Positions 44,551-56,597 of a stretch of DNA of 64,000 bases are shown here, piece after piece. The notes below the pieces were generated by a model. That model had not been told where the DNA came from. It ran no database searches and worked only from the letters and a program-made list of their open reading frames with translations. The position numbers and the translations under genes are program-made. Each line of letters opens with the position of its first letter. Position 1 is the stretch's first letter. Source of the stretch: Cupriavidus sp. D384 (GTDB lineage: Bacteria > Pseudomonadota > Gammaproteobacteria > Burkholderiales > Burkholderiaceae); contig NZ_BBQI01000005.1 in NCBI RefSeq assembly GCF_001652915.1, positions 1-64,000 of the forward strand, given 5' to 3'.

Positions 44551-45321
44551 TCAGATCCGGACGGGGATGCCCTCGCGGGCCATGAAAGCCTTTGCTTCGC
44601 CAACGGTGTGCTGGCCATAGTGGAAGATGCTGGCTGCCAGCACCGCGTCGGCGTGGCCGAGCTTGATGCCGTCGGCCAGATCCTGCAGGCCGCCCACGCC
44701 ACCTGATGCAATAACGGGTACCGGTACCGCGTCGCTGACCGCGCGCGTCAGTTCCAGGTCGAATCCGCTCTTCGTACCGTCGCGGTCCATGCTGGTCAGC
44801 AGGATCTCGCCCGCGCCGCGGCGCGCCATCTCGCGCGCCCATTCCACGGCGTCCAGGCCGGTCGCCTTGCGGCCGCCATGGGTGAAGACTTCCCAGCGGG
44901 CCGGCTCGCCCGGGGCCGAGCTGCGCTTGGCATCGATGGCGACCACGATGCACTGCGAGCCGTACTTGCCGGTGGCGTCCGAAACCAGTTGCGGATTGGC
45001 GATGGCGGACGAATTCACGCTGATCTTGTCCGCACCGGCATTGAGCAGCCGGCGCACGTCTTCCACGGCACGCACGCCACCACCAACCGTCAGCGGAATG
45101 AACACCTGCGAAGCCACGGCCTCGATGATGTGGAGGATCAGGTCGCGCCCGTCGCTGGTCGCGGTGATGTCCAGAAATGTGATTTCATCAGCACCTTGCT
45201 CATCGTAGCGGCGAGCAATTTCCACAGGGTCTCCGGCATCGCGCAGTTCGACGAAGTTGACACCCTTGACCACCCGCCCGTTGGTGACGTCCAGGCAGGG
45301 GATGATACGTTTGGCTAGCAT
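44551..45321 (-). CDS. hisF: Imidazole glycerol phosphate synthase cyclase subunit HisF
   Basis: A 256-residue (beta-alpha)8 barrel. [21 protein letters not shown] has catalytic Asp11, and the second catalytic Asp is in VVAIDAKR. Phosphate loops [25 protein letters not shown] and [10 protein letters not shown] are intact. It pairs with HisH, which supplies ammonia. Confidence 0.97.
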   Translation of the reverse strand: MLAKRIIPCLDVTNGRVVKGVNFVELRDAGDPVEIARRYDEQGADEITFLDITATSDGRDLILHIIEAVASQVFIPLTVGGGVRAVEDVRRLLNAGADKISVNSSAIANPQLVSDATGKYGSQCIVVAIDAKRSSAPGEPARWEVFTHGGRKATGLDAVEWAREMARRGAGEILLTSMDRDGTKSGFDLELTRAVSDAVPVPVIASGGVGGLQDLADGIKLGHADAVLAASIFHYGQHTVGEAKAFMAREGIPVRI

Positions 45322-45385
45322 GTGATTCCTTGCCTGCCGCCCCCTTGCCCGGGAGCGGCTGGTTGTGGCGTCCTGCCTGGCAGCG

Positions 45386-46129
45386 TTACTCGGCGCCCAG
45401 CTTGTCCGCGTGCGCCTGGGCGTCAGAGAAGACCAGGTCGCCCGAATAGATCGCGCGGCCGCAGATCACGCCTTCCACGCCTTCCCGCTCCACGGCGCAG
45501 AGCTGGTCGATGTCGGCCATGTTCGACAGGCCGCCGCTGGCGATCACCGGGATCGACATCGACCGGGCCAGCTTGACTGTGGCGTCGATGTTGATGCCCT
45601 GCAGCATGCCGTCGCGGCCAATGTCGGTGTAGATGATGGCTTCCACACCGTAGTCTTCGTATTTGCGTGCCAGATCCGCCACTTCGTGGCCGGTCAGCTT
45701 GCTCCAGCCATCGGTGGCCACCTTGCCGTCCTTGGCATCGAGCCCGACGATGATGTGGCCGCCGAACGCCGAGCAGGCGTCCTTGAGGAACCCGGGGTTC
45801 TTCACGGCAGCGGTGCCGATGATCACGTACGACAGGCCGTCGTCGAGCCAGCGCTCGATGGTGTTGAGGTCGCGGATACCGCCGCCGAGCTGCACGGGGA
45901 TCTCGTCGCCCACTTCGGCGATGATGGCCTTGATGGCCGCCTCATTGCGGGGCTTGCCAACGAAAGCGCCGTTCAGGTCGACCAGATGCAGGCGACGCGC
46001 GCCCTGGTTCACCCAGTGGCGTGCCATGGCGGCGGGATCTTCGGAAAAGACGGTAGCCTGGTCCATATCGCCTTGTTTGAGGCGTACACACTGACCGTCC
46101 TTCAGGTCGATGGCCGGAATGAGCAACAT
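45386..46129 (-). CDS. hisA: ProFAR isomerase HisA
   Basis: A 247-residue barrel that isomerises the ribose moiety of ProFAR (Amadori rearrangement). [20 protein letters not shown] has Asp8 and [14 protein letters not shown] the second catalytic Asp. Half-barrel symmetry with HisF is evident. It lies between hisH (176 bases away) and hisF. Confidence 0.97.
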   Translation of the reverse strand: MLLIPAIDLKDGQCVRLKQGDMDQATVFSEDPAAMARHWVNQGARRLHLVDLNGAFVGKPRNEAAIKAIIAEVGDEIPVQLGGGIRDLNTIERWLDDGLSYVIIGTAAVKNPGFLKDACSAFGGHIIVGLDAKDGKVATDGWSKLTGHEVADLARKYEDYGVEAIIYTDIGRDGMLQGINIDATVKLARSMSIPVIASGGLSNMADIDQLCAVEREGVEGVICGRAIYSGDLVFSDAQAHADKLGAE

Positions 46130-46304
46130 AGCGTAACGAGCGTGGTGGTTGTGTAAAAAGGAAAAGGGCAGCGATGCCAGCGCGGCTGCGCGGGCGCTCA
46201 GGTCATGTCAGTTTTGCAGTGGATGCAGTCTGGGTCGGTGGCTCTGAACGACAGGTATCGCTGTTGATCTTGTGGCGCTTCTGGTAACAGGTGCTTCTGA
46301 CGCT

Positions 46305-46958
46305 TTACGGATTCCAGTGCACGAAATTCCGGTATAGCTGCAAACCCATCGCGGCGCTCTTCTCCGGGTGGAACTGCGTGGCGAAAATATTATCGCGTGC
46401 CACCGCACTGGTAAACACGACGCCATACTCCGTCTCGCCGGCGATATGCGCGGGCTCCTGCGCCTGCACATAATAACTATGTACGAAGTAAAACCAGCTG
46501 TCGTCCGGGATGCCCTGCCACATCGGGTGGGGCAGCGCCTGACGCACGCGGTTCCAGCCCATCTGCGGCACCTTGAAGCGCGAGCCATCGGGCTGCGTCA
46601 TCCCTTCCAGTTCAAAGCGGATCACCTCGCCCGGCATCAGGCCCAGTGCCGGCGTACTGTCCGCACCCGACCTGACTTCACTGCTGCGTTCGAACAGCAT
46701 CTGTTCGCCAACGCACACACCCAGCATCGGCTTCGACGCCGCGGCTTCCAGCACGGCCTGCTGCAGGCCCGATTCCCCCAGGGCGCCCATACAGTCGGGC
46801 ATCGCACCCTGTCCCGGCAGCACCACGCGGTCGGCCGCGCGGATCGCCTCGGGGCGGTCCACAACCTGCACGTCCGCTTCCGGTGCCGCGGCACGCAGAG
46901 CCTGCGCCACCGAGCGCAGGTTGCCCATGCCGTAATCCACAATTGCTATGGTAGTCAT
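46305..46958 (-). CDS. hisH: Imidazole glycerol phosphate synthase glutaminase subunit HisH
   Basis: A 217-residue class I glutaminase. The nucleophile Cys is in [12 protein letters not shown], slightly different from the commoner GICLGMQ, and the catalytic His/Glu in QFHPEKS. It provides ammonia to HisF through the shared tunnel. Its start overlaps the stop of the upstream marC-type gene as ATGA. Confidence 0.96.
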   Translation of the reverse strand: MTTIAIVDYGMGNLRSVAQALRAAAPEADVQVVDRPEAIRAADRVVLPGQGAMPDCMGALGESGLQQAVLEAAASKPMLGVCVGEQMLFERSSEVRSGADSTPALGLMPGEVIRFELEGMTQPDGSRFKVPQMGWNRVRQALPHPMWQGIPDDSWFYFVHSYYVQAQEPAHIAGETEYGVVFTSAVARDNIFATQFHPEKSAAMGLQLYRNFVHWNP

Positions 46959-47578
46959 GATTTCAAAACAGGCAACAATGTCTTCAGCCCGTCCACAATG
47001 AATTCAACGGCCAGCGCCGACAGGATCAACCCCATCAGGCGCGTGCCGATATTGATCCCGGTCCTGCCAACCACCCGTGCGATGGGATCCGCCGCACGGA
47101 ACGTGCCATACACCACCAGGCCCAGCACCACGCCGATACCCACCAGGATCAGCAGTTCGTACCAGTGGTGCGTCTTGCCCGCATACACGATCACGGTACT
47201 GATCGACCCCGGCCCGGTCAGCAGCGGCAGCGCCAGGGGCACCACCGCGATGCTGGTCTTGGCCTCGGCCTCGTCCTCTTCCTCGGGCGTGGCCTTGGTG
47301 CGGCCGGTCTGGGCGTTCAGCATGTTCATGGCCATCATGATCATGATCAGCCCGCCGCCCACCTGCAACGACGCCACCGAGATATTGAAGAACTCAATGA
47401 TCTGCTGGCCCAGCAACGCCGACAATCCCACCACGATCGCCACGGCAATCGACGCCGTCTTGATCGTTTTCAGCTTTTCCGCCTCGGTCTGCTGGCTGGT
47501 CAGGCTGATAAAGAACGGGATCGCCCCGATCGGATTGATCAGCGCCAGCAGCGAGATGAAAGACTTGAGCGTATCCAT
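46955..47578 (-). CDS. MarC-family membrane protein
   Basis: A 207-residue protein with six predicted transmembrane helices in the UPF0056/MarC pattern ([15 protein letters not shown], then [18 protein letters not shown]). The name derives from its gene location in Escherichia coli; antibiotic resistance has not been shown for the family. It sits inside the his operon between hisB and hisH and is translationally coupled to hisH. A role in the pathway is doubtful. Confidence 0.92.
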   Translation of the reverse strand: MDTLKSFISLLALINPIGAIPFFISLTSQQTEAEKLKTIKTASIAVAIVVGLSALLGQQIIEFFNISVASLQVGGGLIMIMMAMNMLNAQTGRTKATPEEEDEAEAKTSIAVVPLALPLLTGPGSISTVIVYAGKTHHWYELLILVGIGVVLGLVVYGTFRAADPIARVVGRTGINIGTRLMGLILSALAVEFIVDGLKTLLPVLKS

Positions 47579-47681
47579 CGGATGCGGGTGTGTCGAAGGT
47601 TGTCAGCGTCGCCGCAACCAGCCGGCACGCCTGCTTTTATGGGGGCGCAGGTCAGTGGTTCAGGTCAGTAGACAGTATGGG

Positions 47682-48269
47682 TCAGAGCGTACCCTTGGTC
47701 GATGGAATCTGGTTGGCCGCACGCGGGTCCAGCTCCACCGCCATGCGCAACGCACGGCCAAAGGCCTTGAACACGGTCTCGCACTGGTGGTGGGCATTGA
47801 TGCCGCGCAGGTTGTCGATATGGAGCGTCACGCCGGCGTGGTTGACGAAGCCGCGGAAGAACTCGATCGTCAGGTCGACGTCGAAGCTGCCCACCCGGGC
47901 GCGCGTGAACGGCACGTGGAATTCCAGGCCCGGACGGCCCGAGAAGTCGATCACCACGCGCGACAGGCATTCGTCCAGCGGCACATAGCTGTGGCCGTAG
48001 CGGGTAATGCCCTTCTTGTCGCCGATGGCGCGCGCCACGGCCTGGCCCAGCGTGATGCCGACGTCTTCCACCGTATGGTGGTCGTCGATATGGGTGTCGC
48101 CCGTGGCCTCGACCTCCAGGTCGAACATGCCATGCCGGGCAATCTGGTCCAGCATGTGGTCGAGGAACGGCACGCCGGAAGCCAGCTTCTGGCGGCCGGT
48201 GCCATCAAGGTTCAGTGAAACGCGGATCTGCGTTTCCGAGGTATTGCGGGTGACCTCTGCAACACGCAT
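47682..48269 (-). CDS. hisB: Imidazoleglycerol-phosphate dehydratase HisB
   Basis: A 195-residue manganese enzyme for the sixth step. [38 protein letters not shown] and [17 protein letters not shown] carry the metal-binding His and Glu residues. It is monofunctional: no fused histidinol phosphatase domain as in enterobacteria. The ATG at 48269 opens on RVAEVTRNT; the frame to 48308 is non-coding. Confidence 0.96.
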   Translation of the reverse strand: MRVAEVTRNTSETQIRVSLNLDGTGRQKLASGVPFLDHMLDQIARHGMFDLEVEATGDTHIDDHHTVEDVGITLGQAVARAIGDKKGITRYGHSYVPLDECLSRVVIDFSGRPGLEFHVPFTRARVGSFDVDLTIEFFRGFVNHAGVTLHIDNLRGINAHHQCETVFKAFGRALRMAVELDPRAANQIPSTKGTL

Positions 48270-48276
48270 GGTGGGG

Positions 48277-49377
48277 TTAATCCTGCAACGAGGCGTTGAA
48301 AGCCTCAAGAAACTGCGCGTTTTCTTCGGGGGTGCTGACCGTCACGCGCAGACAGTTGGCCAGCAATGCGTGCATTTTACTCACGTTCTTGATCAATACC
48401 TTACGCGCCAGCACTCGCTCGAACGTCTGTGCCGCATCCGGCACGCGCACCAGCAGGAAATTCGCGGCGCTGGGGTAGACCGTCACGCCAGGCATGGCGG
48501 CCATGGCATCGGCCAGCTTCGTGCGCTCGGCACGCAGCTGGGCGGCCTGATCGTCCAGGACGTCCACATGCTCCAGCGCGAACAGCGCGGTGGCTTCGGT
48601 CAGCACGTTGACGTTGTACGGCGGGCGCACCTTGTCCAGCTGCGCCAGCCATTCCGGCGACCCCGCCATGTAGCCCAGGCGGATACCGGCAAGGCCCAGC
48701 TTCGACACCGTGCGCATCACCAACAGGTTGCCGAACCCGGTCAGGCGCGGCATCCAGCTTTCCTGGGCAAACGGCTGGTAGGCCTCGTCCACCACCACCA
48801 GACTCTGGCAGACCTCACCCTGCGCAGCGCGCACGATGGCTTCCATGTCGGCAGCGTCGAACAGGTTGCCAGTGGGGTTGTTCGGGTAGGCCAGGTAGAT
48901 GATGGCGGGCTTGTGCTCGGCCATCGCGGCCAGCATGGCGGCGCGGTCCAGCGTGAAATCGGCGCGCAGTGGCACGCCGACAAACCCCAGGCCGGCAAAC
49001 TGCGCCGACATCGCATACATGACGAAGCCCGGCACCGGCGCCAGCACCTTGGCGCCCGGCTTCGCCGCGGCCAGCGAAATGATGCTGATCAGTTCGTCCG
49101 AACCGTTGCCCAGCATCACGTCCATGCCGGCCGGCACCTTCATGACCGACTTCAGCTGCGCGCGCAGCGCTTCGCTGCTCGGCACCGGATAGCGGTTCAG
49201 GGCCACCTCGCCCAGCCGCGCGGCCAGCTGCGCGCGCAGGTCGGGCGGCAACCGGTACGGGTTCTCCATCGCGTCGAGCTTCACCAGTCCGTGCGAATCG
49301 GCGACATGGTAGGCGCCCATGGCGCGCACGTCGTCACGGATGATGCGTTCGATCAGGGATGGGTCTACGGCTGACAT
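48277..49377 (-). CDS. hisC: Histidinol-phosphate aminotransferase HisC
   Basis: A 366-residue PLP enzyme of fold type I. The PLP lysine is in [16 protein letters not shown], with LGNGSDELI near the N-terminus and AYPNNPTGN and [11 protein letters not shown] as substrate and cofactor motifs. It transfers the amino group to imidazole-acetol phosphate. Seven bases separate it from hisB. Confidence 0.96.
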   Translation of the reverse strand: MSAVDPSLIERIIRDDVRAMGAYHVADSHGLVKLDAMENPYRLPPDLRAQLAARLGEVALNRYPVPSSEALRAQLKSVMKVPAGMDVMLGNGSDELISIISLAAAKPGAKVLAPVPGFVMYAMSAQFAGLGFVGVPLRADFTLDRAAMLAAMAEHKPAIIYLAYPNNPTGNLFDAADMEAIVRAAQGEVCQSLVVVDEAYQPFAQESWMPRLTGFGNLLVMRTVSKLGLAGIRLGYMAGSPEWLAQLDKVRPPYNVNVLTEATALFALEHVDVLDDQAAQLRAERTKLADAMAAMPGVTVYPSAANFLLVRVPDAAQTFERVLARKVLIKNVSKMHALLANCLRVTVSTPEENAQFLEAFNASLQD

Positions 49378-49525
49378 GATGGTCCTATGGTTTCGTGCCC
49401 TGCGGGCATTCAGGAAACCGCTTCACAATGAAGCGAAGCGGTTCTGGCCTGGCGCGCGGCCGCAGACAGTACAACCAGTACGGCAAGGCCGCGCAACGAC
49501 GCCAGAATCATTTTGAAGTGGTTTC

Positions 49526-50860
49526 TTAACGTTTGAAACGGTACTCGGCAGATCTGGCATGCGCCTGCAGGCCTTCGCCATAGGCCAGTTCGGCGGCTAT
49601 CTGGCCCAGCATCTGCGCCCCGCCCTCGCTGACCTCGATCAGGCTCGAACGCTTCTGGAAGTCATACACGCCCAGCGGCGACGAGAAGCGCGCAGTGCGC
49701 GAGGTGGGCAGCACGTGGTTGGGGCCCGCGCAGTAGTCGCCCAGCGATTCGCTGGTATAGCGGCCCAGGAAGATGGCGCCTGCATGGCGGATCTTCTCGC
49801 TCCACTGGCGCGGGTTCTCGGCGGAAATCTCCAGGTGCTCGGGCGCGATGGCATTGGCGATCTCGCAGGCCTCTTCCATGTCGCGCACCTTGATCAGCGC
49901 ACCGCGTCCCGCCAGCGAGGCGGCGATGACTTCGCGGCGCGGCATCGTCGGCAGCTGGCGCTGGATGCTGTCTTCCACGCGGTTCAGGTAGGCCTCGTCC
50001 GGGCACAGCAGGATCGACTGTGCCAGCTCGTCGTGCTCGGCCTGCGAGAACAGGTCCATGGCCACCCAGTCCGGATCGGTCGTACCGTCGCAGATCACCA
50101 GGATCTCGGACGGGCCGGCGATCATGTCGATGCCGACCGTGCCGAACACGCGGCGCTTGGCGGCAGCCACATAGGCGTTGCCGGGGCCGACGATCTTGTC
50201 CACCTGCGGCAGCGTGGCGGTACCGAACGCCAGCGCGCCCACAGCCTGCGCGCCGCCGATCGTGAACACGCGGTCCACGCCGGCAATCTGCGCGGCGGCC
50301 AGCACCAGTTCGTTGCGCACGCCACCGGGCGTGGGCACCACCATGATCACTTCCTTGACGCCGGCCACGCGCGCCGGAATCGCGTTCATCAGCACCGACG
50401 ACGGATACGCCGCCTTGCCGCCAGGCACGTACAGGCCCACGCGGTCCAGCGGGGTCACCTTCTGGCCCAGCATGGTGCCGTCGGCCTCGGTATATTCCCA
50501 GCTATGGCTGCCGCATTCGATCTTCTGCTTCTCGTGGTAGGCGCGCACCCGTGCGGCGGCGGCCTCCAGCGCGGCGCGGCGCTTCGGCTCCAGGTCTTCC
50601 AGCGCCGCTTCCAGTTCGGATTGCGACAGTTCCAGCGCGCCCATCGAGGCGGCTTCCAGACGGTCGAAACGGCGCGTGTATTCGAGCACGGCTTCGTCGC
50701 CACGGCGGCGCACGTCAGCCAGGATGTCGGCAGCGGCGCGATCGATGGCCTCGTCTTCCGACGCCTCGAACGCCAGCACCTGGCGCAGGGCATCGGCAAA
50801 ACCGGGCTCGGTCGAGTCGAGCCGGCGGATCGACAGGTTTTCCATATCGGTTTCGTTCAT
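49526..50860 (-). CDS. hisD: Histidinol dehydrogenase HisD
   Basis: A 444-residue zinc enzyme for the last two oxidations. [50 protein letters not shown] and the final [17 protein letters not shown] are hallmark regions with the Gln, His, Asp and Glu ligands. The ATG at 50860 has GAGGA upstream; a frame from 50908 adds 16 residues. A 148-base gap follows before hisC. Confidence 0.96.
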   Translation of the reverse strand: MNETDMENLSIRRLDSTEPGFADALRQVLAFEASEDEAIDRAAADILADVRRRGDEAVLEYTRRFDRLEAASMGALELSQSELEAALEDLEPKRRAALEAAAARVRAYHEKQKIECGSHSWEYTEADGTMLGQKVTPLDRVGLYVPGGKAAYPSSVLMNAIPARVAGVKEVIMVVPTPGGVRNELVLAAAQIAGVDRVFTIGGAQAVGALAFGTATLPQVDKIVGPGNAYVAAAKRRVFGTVGIDMIAGPSEILVICDGTTDPDWVAMDLFSQAEHDELAQSILLCPDEAYLNRVEDSIQRQLPTMPRREVIAASLAGRGALIKVRDMEEACEIANAIAPEHLEISAENPRQWSEKIRHAGAIFLGRYTSESLGDYCAGPNHVLPTSRTARFSSPLGVYDFQKRSSLIEVSEGGAQMLGQIAAELAYGEGLQAHARSAEYRFKR

Positions 50861-50920
50861 GACTGCTTGTCCTCGCAGAATCCCTGACGGATTCCCGGTC
50901 GGGTTCAACTTGTGCGTACC

Positions 50921-51595
50921 TCAGGCGAGCGCCGCCGAGGCCCGTTCGAATGCTTCGAGAATCGGCGTCAGCCGTTCCCGCTTGAGCTTCAGCGCGGCCT
51001 GGTTGACCACCAGCCGCGACGAGATCTGCACGATCTCTTCCACTTCGACCAGGTTGTTCGCACGCAGCGTGCCGCCGGTGCTGACCAGGTCGACGATGGC
51101 ATCGGACAGCCCCACCAGCGGGCCCAGTTCCATCGAGCCATACAGCTTGATCAGGTCGACGTGCACGCCCTTCTTGGCAAAGTGCTCGCGCGCCGTCTCC
51201 ACGTACTTGGTGGCCACGGCCAGGCGCGCGCCCTGCCGTACCGCCTTGGCGTAGTCGAACCCGGCCGGCACCGCCACCGACATGCGGCAGCGCGCGATGT
51301 TCAGGTCGATCGGCGCGTACAGGCCGGTCATGCCATGCTCCATCAACACGTCCTTGCCGGCCACGCCGAAGTCGGCTGCGCCGTATTGCACGTAGGTCGG
51401 CACGTCCGATGCACGCACGATGATCACGCGCACGGCCGGATCCGAAGTCGGCAGGATCAGCTTGCGCGAGGTCTCGGGGTCCTCGGTCACCTGGATGCCG
51501 GCCGCGGCCAGCAGCGGCAGCGTTTCGGTAAAGATGCGGCCCTTGGACAGTGCCAGCGTCAGCTGGTTGGGCGAGGCGTTGAAAGCGGGGCTCAT
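50921..51595 (-). CDS. hisG: ATP phosphoribosyltransferase HisG, short form
   Basis: A 224-residue enzyme for the first step. [22 protein letters not shown] starts the fold, and [15 protein letters not shown] is the PRPP site. It is the short form, lacking the C-terminal histidine-sensing domain, so it should need HisZ as regulatory subunit; hisZ is not in this window. The ATG at 51595 was chosen over an in-frame TTG two codons earlier. Confidence 0.95.
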   Translation of the reverse strand: MSPAFNASPNQLTLALSKGRIFTETLPLLAAAGIQVTEDPETSRKLILPTSDPAVRVIIVRASDVPTYVQYGAADFGVAGKDVLMEHGMTGLYAPIDLNIARCRMSVAVPAGFDYAKAVRQGARLAVATKYVETAREHFAKKGVHVDLIKLYGSMELGPLVGLSDAIVDLVSTGGTLRANNLVEVEEIVQISSRLVVNQAALKLKRERLTPILEAFERASAALA

Positions 51596-51651
51596 CGTCA
51601 ATTCTTCTAGGTTCGGGGCGGCTTGAGGCGGCTTGAGGCGGCTGTTCTGGC

Positions 51652-52902
51652 TCAGGCGATGCGGCGGATCTTCGCGCCGACGGCCGACAGCTTGTCTTCC
51701 ATGCGGTCGTAGCCACGATCCAGGTGGTAGATGCGGTCGATCGTCGTTTCGCCATCTGCCACCAGGCCGGCGATGACCAGGCTGGCCGATGCACGCAGGT
51801 CGGTGGCCATCACGTTGGCGCCGGACAGGCGGGGCACGCCGGTCACCACGGCCGTATTGCCCTCGGCCGTGATGTTCGCGCCCAGCCGGTTCAGCTCCTG
51901 CACGTGCATGAAGCGGTTCTCGAAAATCGTCTCGGTGATGCGCGCCGTGCCGTCGGCCACGGCATTCAGCGCCATGAACTGCGCCTGCATGTCGGTCGGG
52001 AAGGCCGGGTATTCCGACGTGCGGAAGCTCACGGCCTGCGCGCGTTGCGACATGGCCAGGCGGATCCAGTTGTCGCCGGTCTCGATCGTGGCGCCGGTCT
52101 CGCGCAGCTTGACCAGCACGGCGTCCAGGATCAGCGGCGGGATGTCGCGCACGACGATGTCACCCAGCGTCGCGGCGGCGGCGCACAGGAACGTGCCGGC
52201 CTCGATGCGGTCGGCCACCACGCTGTGCTGTGCGCCGTGGAGCTTGTCCACGCCCTGCACGATCAGGCGGTCGGTGCCGATGCCGTCGATCTTCGCGCCC
52301 ATCTTGACCAGCAGTTCGGCCAGATCGGTCACCTCGGGCTCGCGGGCGGCGTTTTCCAGCACGGTCTCGCCTTCGGCCAGCGTCGCGGCCATCAGCAGGT
52401 TCTCGGTGCCGGTCACGGTGATCATGTCCGTCACCACGCGCGCGCCCTTCAGGCGGCTGGCGCGGGCATGGATGAAGCCGTGCTCGATGTTGATCTCGGC
52501 GCCCATGGCCTGCAGGCCCTTGATGTGCTGATCCACGGGGCGGGCGCCGATGCCGCAGCCGCCCGGCAACGACACGCGGGCCTCGCCGAAGCGGGCCACC
52601 AGCGGGCCGAGCACCAGGATCGACGCGCGCATCGTCTTCACGAGGTCGTAGGAGGCTTCCGGCGAATTGATGTCGGCCCCGTTCAGCGTGGCCGCGCCGT
52701 TTTCCATGTCGGCCTGCATGCCCATCTGGCGCAGCAGCTTGAGCATCGTGCGCGTGTCCTGCAGGTCCGGCACGTTGGACAGCGATACGGTATCGGCGGT
52801 CAGCAGGCCGGCGCACAGGATCGGCAGCGCGGCGTTCTTGGCGCCCGAGACGCGGACTTCGCCCTTGAGCGGCCCGTTGCCCTGGATCTGGAATTTGTCC
52901 AT
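51652..52902 (-). CDS. murA: UDP-N-acetylglucosamine 1-carboxyvinyltransferase MurA
   Basis: A 416-residue enzyme of the first committed step of peptidoglycan synthesis. [14 protein letters not shown] and [19 protein letters not shown] are present, the latter with the Cys that fosfomycin alkylates, so the enzyme is expected to be sensitive. It ends 57 bases upstream of the hisG start, the usual order in this lineage. Confidence 0.97.
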   Translation of the reverse strand: MDKFQIQGNGPLKGEVRVSGAKNAALPILCAGLLTADTVSLSNVPDLQDTRTMLKLLRQMGMQADMENGAATLNGADINSPEASYDLVKTMRASILVLGPLVARFGEARVSLPGGCGIGARPVDQHIKGLQAMGAEINIEHGFIHARASRLKGARVVTDMITVTGTENLLMAATLAEGETVLENAAREPEVTDLAELLVKMGAKIDGIGTDRLIVQGVDKLHGAQHSVVADRIEAGTFLCAAAATLGDIVVRDIPPLILDAVLVKLRETGATIETGDNWIRLAMSQRAQAVSFRTSEYPAFPTDMQAQFMALNAVADGTARITETIFENRFMHVQELNRLGANITAEGNTAVVTGVPRLSGANVMATDLRASASLVIAGLVADGETTIDRIYHLDRGYDRMEDKLSAVGAKIRRIA

Positions 52903-52969
52903 GTTTCTGTCTTGTCAGCCGGCGGGCTTGCATCCGCCGGTGTGTTGTCTGTTGGGGTGTCGACGCGCC

Positions 52970-53218
52970 TTACCTGGCGCCGTCGGCCTGCCATTCGGCC
53001 GGCGTCAGTGTCTTCATCGACAGCGCATGGATCTCGGCACGCATGCGGTCGCCCAGCGCCGCATAGACGCGCTGGTGCCGCTGGATCAGGCGTTTGCCTT
53101 CGAACTCCCCGCTCACGATCGTGGCGAAGAAGTGCTGGCCGTCGCCCTCCACGTGCAGATGTTCGCAGGGCAATCCTTGGGCAATGTAGTCCCTGACTTG
53201 TTCCGGAGTAGGCAGCAT
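52970..53218 (-). CDS. ibaG: BolA/IbaG-family protein
   Basis: An 82-residue small BolA-fold protein with conserved HLHVEGDGQHFFATIVS and RLIQRHQRVYAALGDRM in pieces. A histidine and partner glutaredoxins usually hold a 2Fe-2S cluster. The ATG at 53218 starts MLPTPEQV; the frame to 53251 adds eleven residues. The placement next to murA matches IbaG rather than BolA. Confidence 0.88.
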   Translation of the reverse strand: MLPTPEQVRDYIAQGLPCEHLHVEGDGQHFFATIVSGEFEGKRLIQRHQRVYAALGDRMRAEIHALSMKTLTPAEWQADGAR

Positions 53219-53252
53219 GTCTGTCTCTGTGAATTCGGTGATTTGCGGCAAA

Positions 53253-54076
53253 TCAGTGCCGCAGCTTGTAACCCTTGCTCAGCAGGCGCAGCGCCAGCGC
53301 GGCCAGCACCACGAACGCCACGGTCACCACGGCCAGGCTGTGCAGCGGCGGCACGTCGGACACGCCGAAGAAGCCGAAGCGGAACCCGTCGATCATGTAG
53401 AAGAAGGGGTTGGCGTGCGACACGGCCTGCCAGAACGGCGGCAAGGAATGAATCGAATAGAACACGCCGGACAGGAACGTGGCCGGCATGATCAGGAAGT
53501 TCTGGAACGCGGCCAGCTGGTCGAACTTCTCGGCCCAGATGCCGGCGATCAGCCCCAGCGTGCCCAGGATGCCGGCACCTGCCAGCCCGAACAACAGGAT
53601 CCAGAGCGGATGCGCGAAATGCAGGTTCGCAAACCAGGCCGTCACCACCAGCACGCCCAGGCCCACGCAGAGTCCGCGCACGATCGACGCCACCACGTAG
53701 GCGCCGAACATTTCCCAGTGCGACAGCGGCGGCAGCAGGATGAACACCAGGTTGCCGGTGATCTTTGACTGGATCAGCGACGACGAACTGTTCGCGAACG
53801 CGTTCTGCAGCACGCTCATCATCACCAGGCCTGGCACCAGGAAGGCGGTGTAGCTGATCTGGTCGTAGACGCGCACCCGGTCTTCGAGCACATGGCCGAA
53901 GATCAGCAGGTACAGCACGGCGGTCAGCACCGGCGCGGCCACGGTCTGGAAGGACACCTTCCAGAAACGCAGCACTTCCTTGTAAAGCAGCGTACGGAAG
54001 CCGACCAGGCCGCCGACGCCCATCGACGCGAGGCGCTGTTCCTCGCGCTGGGCCATGTTGACCTCCACGGGATTCT

Positions 54077-54080
<4 letters not shown>
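53253..54080 (-). CDS. ABC-2 type exporter permease (YadH-like)
   Basis: A 275-residue permease with six transmembrane helices. TLLYKEVLRFWKVSFQTVAAPVLTAVLYLLIFGHVL in pieces and FLSGVFYSIHSLPPFWQAVSHANPFFYMIDGFRFG in pieces are typical of the ABC-2 family. Its start overlaps the ATPase stop as ATGA. The exported compound is unknown. Confidence 0.93.
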
Positions 54081-55027
<947 letters not shown>

Positions 55028-55279
55028 GGCCGAATGTCTTGGGATGGGGCCGCTTGGCGGTCAGCCTTATCTGGATTTGGGGGAGCGCCCCTGAGGTTAG
55101 CCGCGCAGCACCTGTGGAATCGTGTCAGGACACTTGGGGGCGACTTGGGGACAAACAACCCGGAATTATAGGGGATGCGGGGGTTCCCCCGCTTTGCCCG
55201 GCGCGGCGCCAGGCCCTCGGCCCGACGCCGTGGCATCGCATGGCCGCACGCAATGGCACGCGCGGCAACGGATGCCGGT

Positions 55280-55582
55280 TCAATGTCGGTGGTGGTGGTG
55301 TTCCGGGTGGGTAGCGGTGGCGGCGGTCAGGCCCAGCAGGCCGTCGACCCCGTAGAGGCTGGCCAGCGACCGCAGTTGCGGCGAGGCACCGGCAATGGCC
55401 AGCGACTGGCCACGCTCGGCGGCAGCCCGCTGCCAGGCCAGCAGCACGGCCACGGCGGAGGAATCCACCTGCGCCAGCGCGCTGCAATCCACCGTCACGT
55501 CGCCCTGCTGCACGCGCGACAGGCCGTCACGCAGCACGGTGGCGGCGTTGCGGTTGGTCAGCGAGGAGCCGAGGGCTGGCAT
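55280..55582 (-). CDS. mlaB: STAS-domain protein MlaB
   Basis: A 100-residue STAS protein with VTVDCSALAQVDSSAVAVLLAW, the anti-sigma-antagonist-like fold that binds and stabilises the MlaF ATPase. It is last of mlaFEDACB, separated from mlaC by 136 bases with a strong hairpin between. The C-terminus is a natural His-rich stretch (THPEHHHHRH). Confidence 0.85.
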   Translation of the reverse strand: MPALGSSLTNRNAATVLRDGLSRVQQGDVTVDCSALAQVDSSAVAVLLAWQRAAAERGQSLAIAGASPQLRSLASLYGVDGLLGLTAATATHPEHHHHRH

Positions 55583-55628
55583 GGATGGAAGGCGCTGGAA
55601 ACGTGGACGGGCGTGTCGAAAATGAAAA

Positions 55629-55648
55629 CTCCCGCCCGGGGGCGGGAG
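55629..55648 (-). terminator. Hairpin between mlaC and mlaB
   Basis: CTCCCGCC pairs with GGCGGGAG around CGGG. On the minus strand it is followed by TTTTCATTTT, so it may partly terminate the mla transcript before mlaB. Confidence 0.6.
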
Positions 55649-55718
55649 CGTCCGGTCATTGTAGACCAGTTTGGCCGCGCCGTGCTGCAGCGCAACCAGA
55701 TTCGCATGAACCGGCCGT

Positions 55719-56348
55719 TCAGCTCTTGGCGTTGGCCAGCTGGCGGTTGCGGTCCTGCAGCGTCTTGATGACGCCGTCCACGCCCTGCTGGTTGGCGATG
55801 GTGTTGAAGCTGCCCTTGTACGCTTCGGTCAGCCAGGCGCCCAGCACGTTGATGTCATAGACCTTCCAGCCCTCGGGGGTCTTTTCCAGGCGGTAGTCCA
55901 TCTGGATCGGCTCGCCCTTGTTGATGACCTGGGTGCGGATGGTGGCATCGGTGTCGTCAGCCGTGCCGCGATACGGACGGAACTGCACCTTCTGGTCGCG
56001 GATCTGGGCGATGGCGCCGGCGTACGTGCGGATCAGCAGCGTCTTGAACTCGTCGGTAATCACCTTCTGCTGTTCCGGCGTGGCCTTCGACCAGTTGCGG
56101 CCCATGGCGATCTGCGTGGTACGCGTGAAGTTGGCGTGGGGCAGGATCTTCTGCTCGACGAGCTGGGTGATCTTGCCGATATTGCCGGCCTGCATGTCCT
56201 TGTCGGCCTGCACCGTGGACATCACCTCGTTCACCACGCCCTTGACCAGGCCATCCGGCGTCGAGGCGTCAGCCTGCTGGGCCTGCGCAGCGCCAGCACC
56301 GGCAAAGGCAACAACAGTGAGGAAGGGGAGCAACAGTCGCTTGATCAT
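55719..56348 (-). CDS. mlaC: Periplasmic phospholipid carrier MlaC
   Basis: A 209-residue soluble protein with a signal peptide (KRLLLPFLTVVAFAGAGAAQA). Helix-rich N-terminal region with LPHANFTRTTQIAMGRNW and the NTF2-like pocket region (VQFRPYRGTADD, GWKVYDINVLGAWL) are typical of MlaC. It shuttles lipid between MlaA in the outer membrane and MlaFEDB in the inner membrane. Confidence 0.94.
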   Translation of the reverse strand: MIKRLLLPFLTVVAFAGAGAAQAQQADASTPDGLVKGVVNEVMSTVQADKDMQAGNIGKITQLVEQKILPHANFTRTTQIAMGRNWSKATPEQQKVITDEFKTLLIRTYAGAIAQIRDQKVQFRPYRGTADDTDATIRTQVINKGEPIQMDYRLEKTPEGWKVYDINVLGAWLTEAYKGSFNTIANQQGVDGVIKTLQDRNRQLANAKS

Positions 56349-56597
56349 GTGAATTTATCCTTTCTTTCCGGGACGGCACCTGCAGGGTATCGGCAGATCC
56401 ACGCCCATCCGACAGGGCAACAATGCACCGCCATCGGAAATCATTGAAACACAGGCGTTAGCGGGGCATGGTACACGCACATGCCTCAAACACCACTTTC
56501 ATACACTTTGTTTCAGAGCTCACAGCGCGCTCACAGGCCGGCCAGGCCCGCGCCTGCCATGGCTTGCGGGCAGACCTCGCGGGCTGCCCCCGGCGCC

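Noticed and set aside
46368..48218. A 616-codon plus-strand open frame across hisH, marC and hisB
   Set aside because: Same antisense shadow effect; no ribosome-binding site and no recognisable domain.
51724..53196. A 490-codon plus-strand open frame opposite murA
   Set aside because: Antisense to murA; repetitive His/Asp/Gly/Ala composition typical of shadows.
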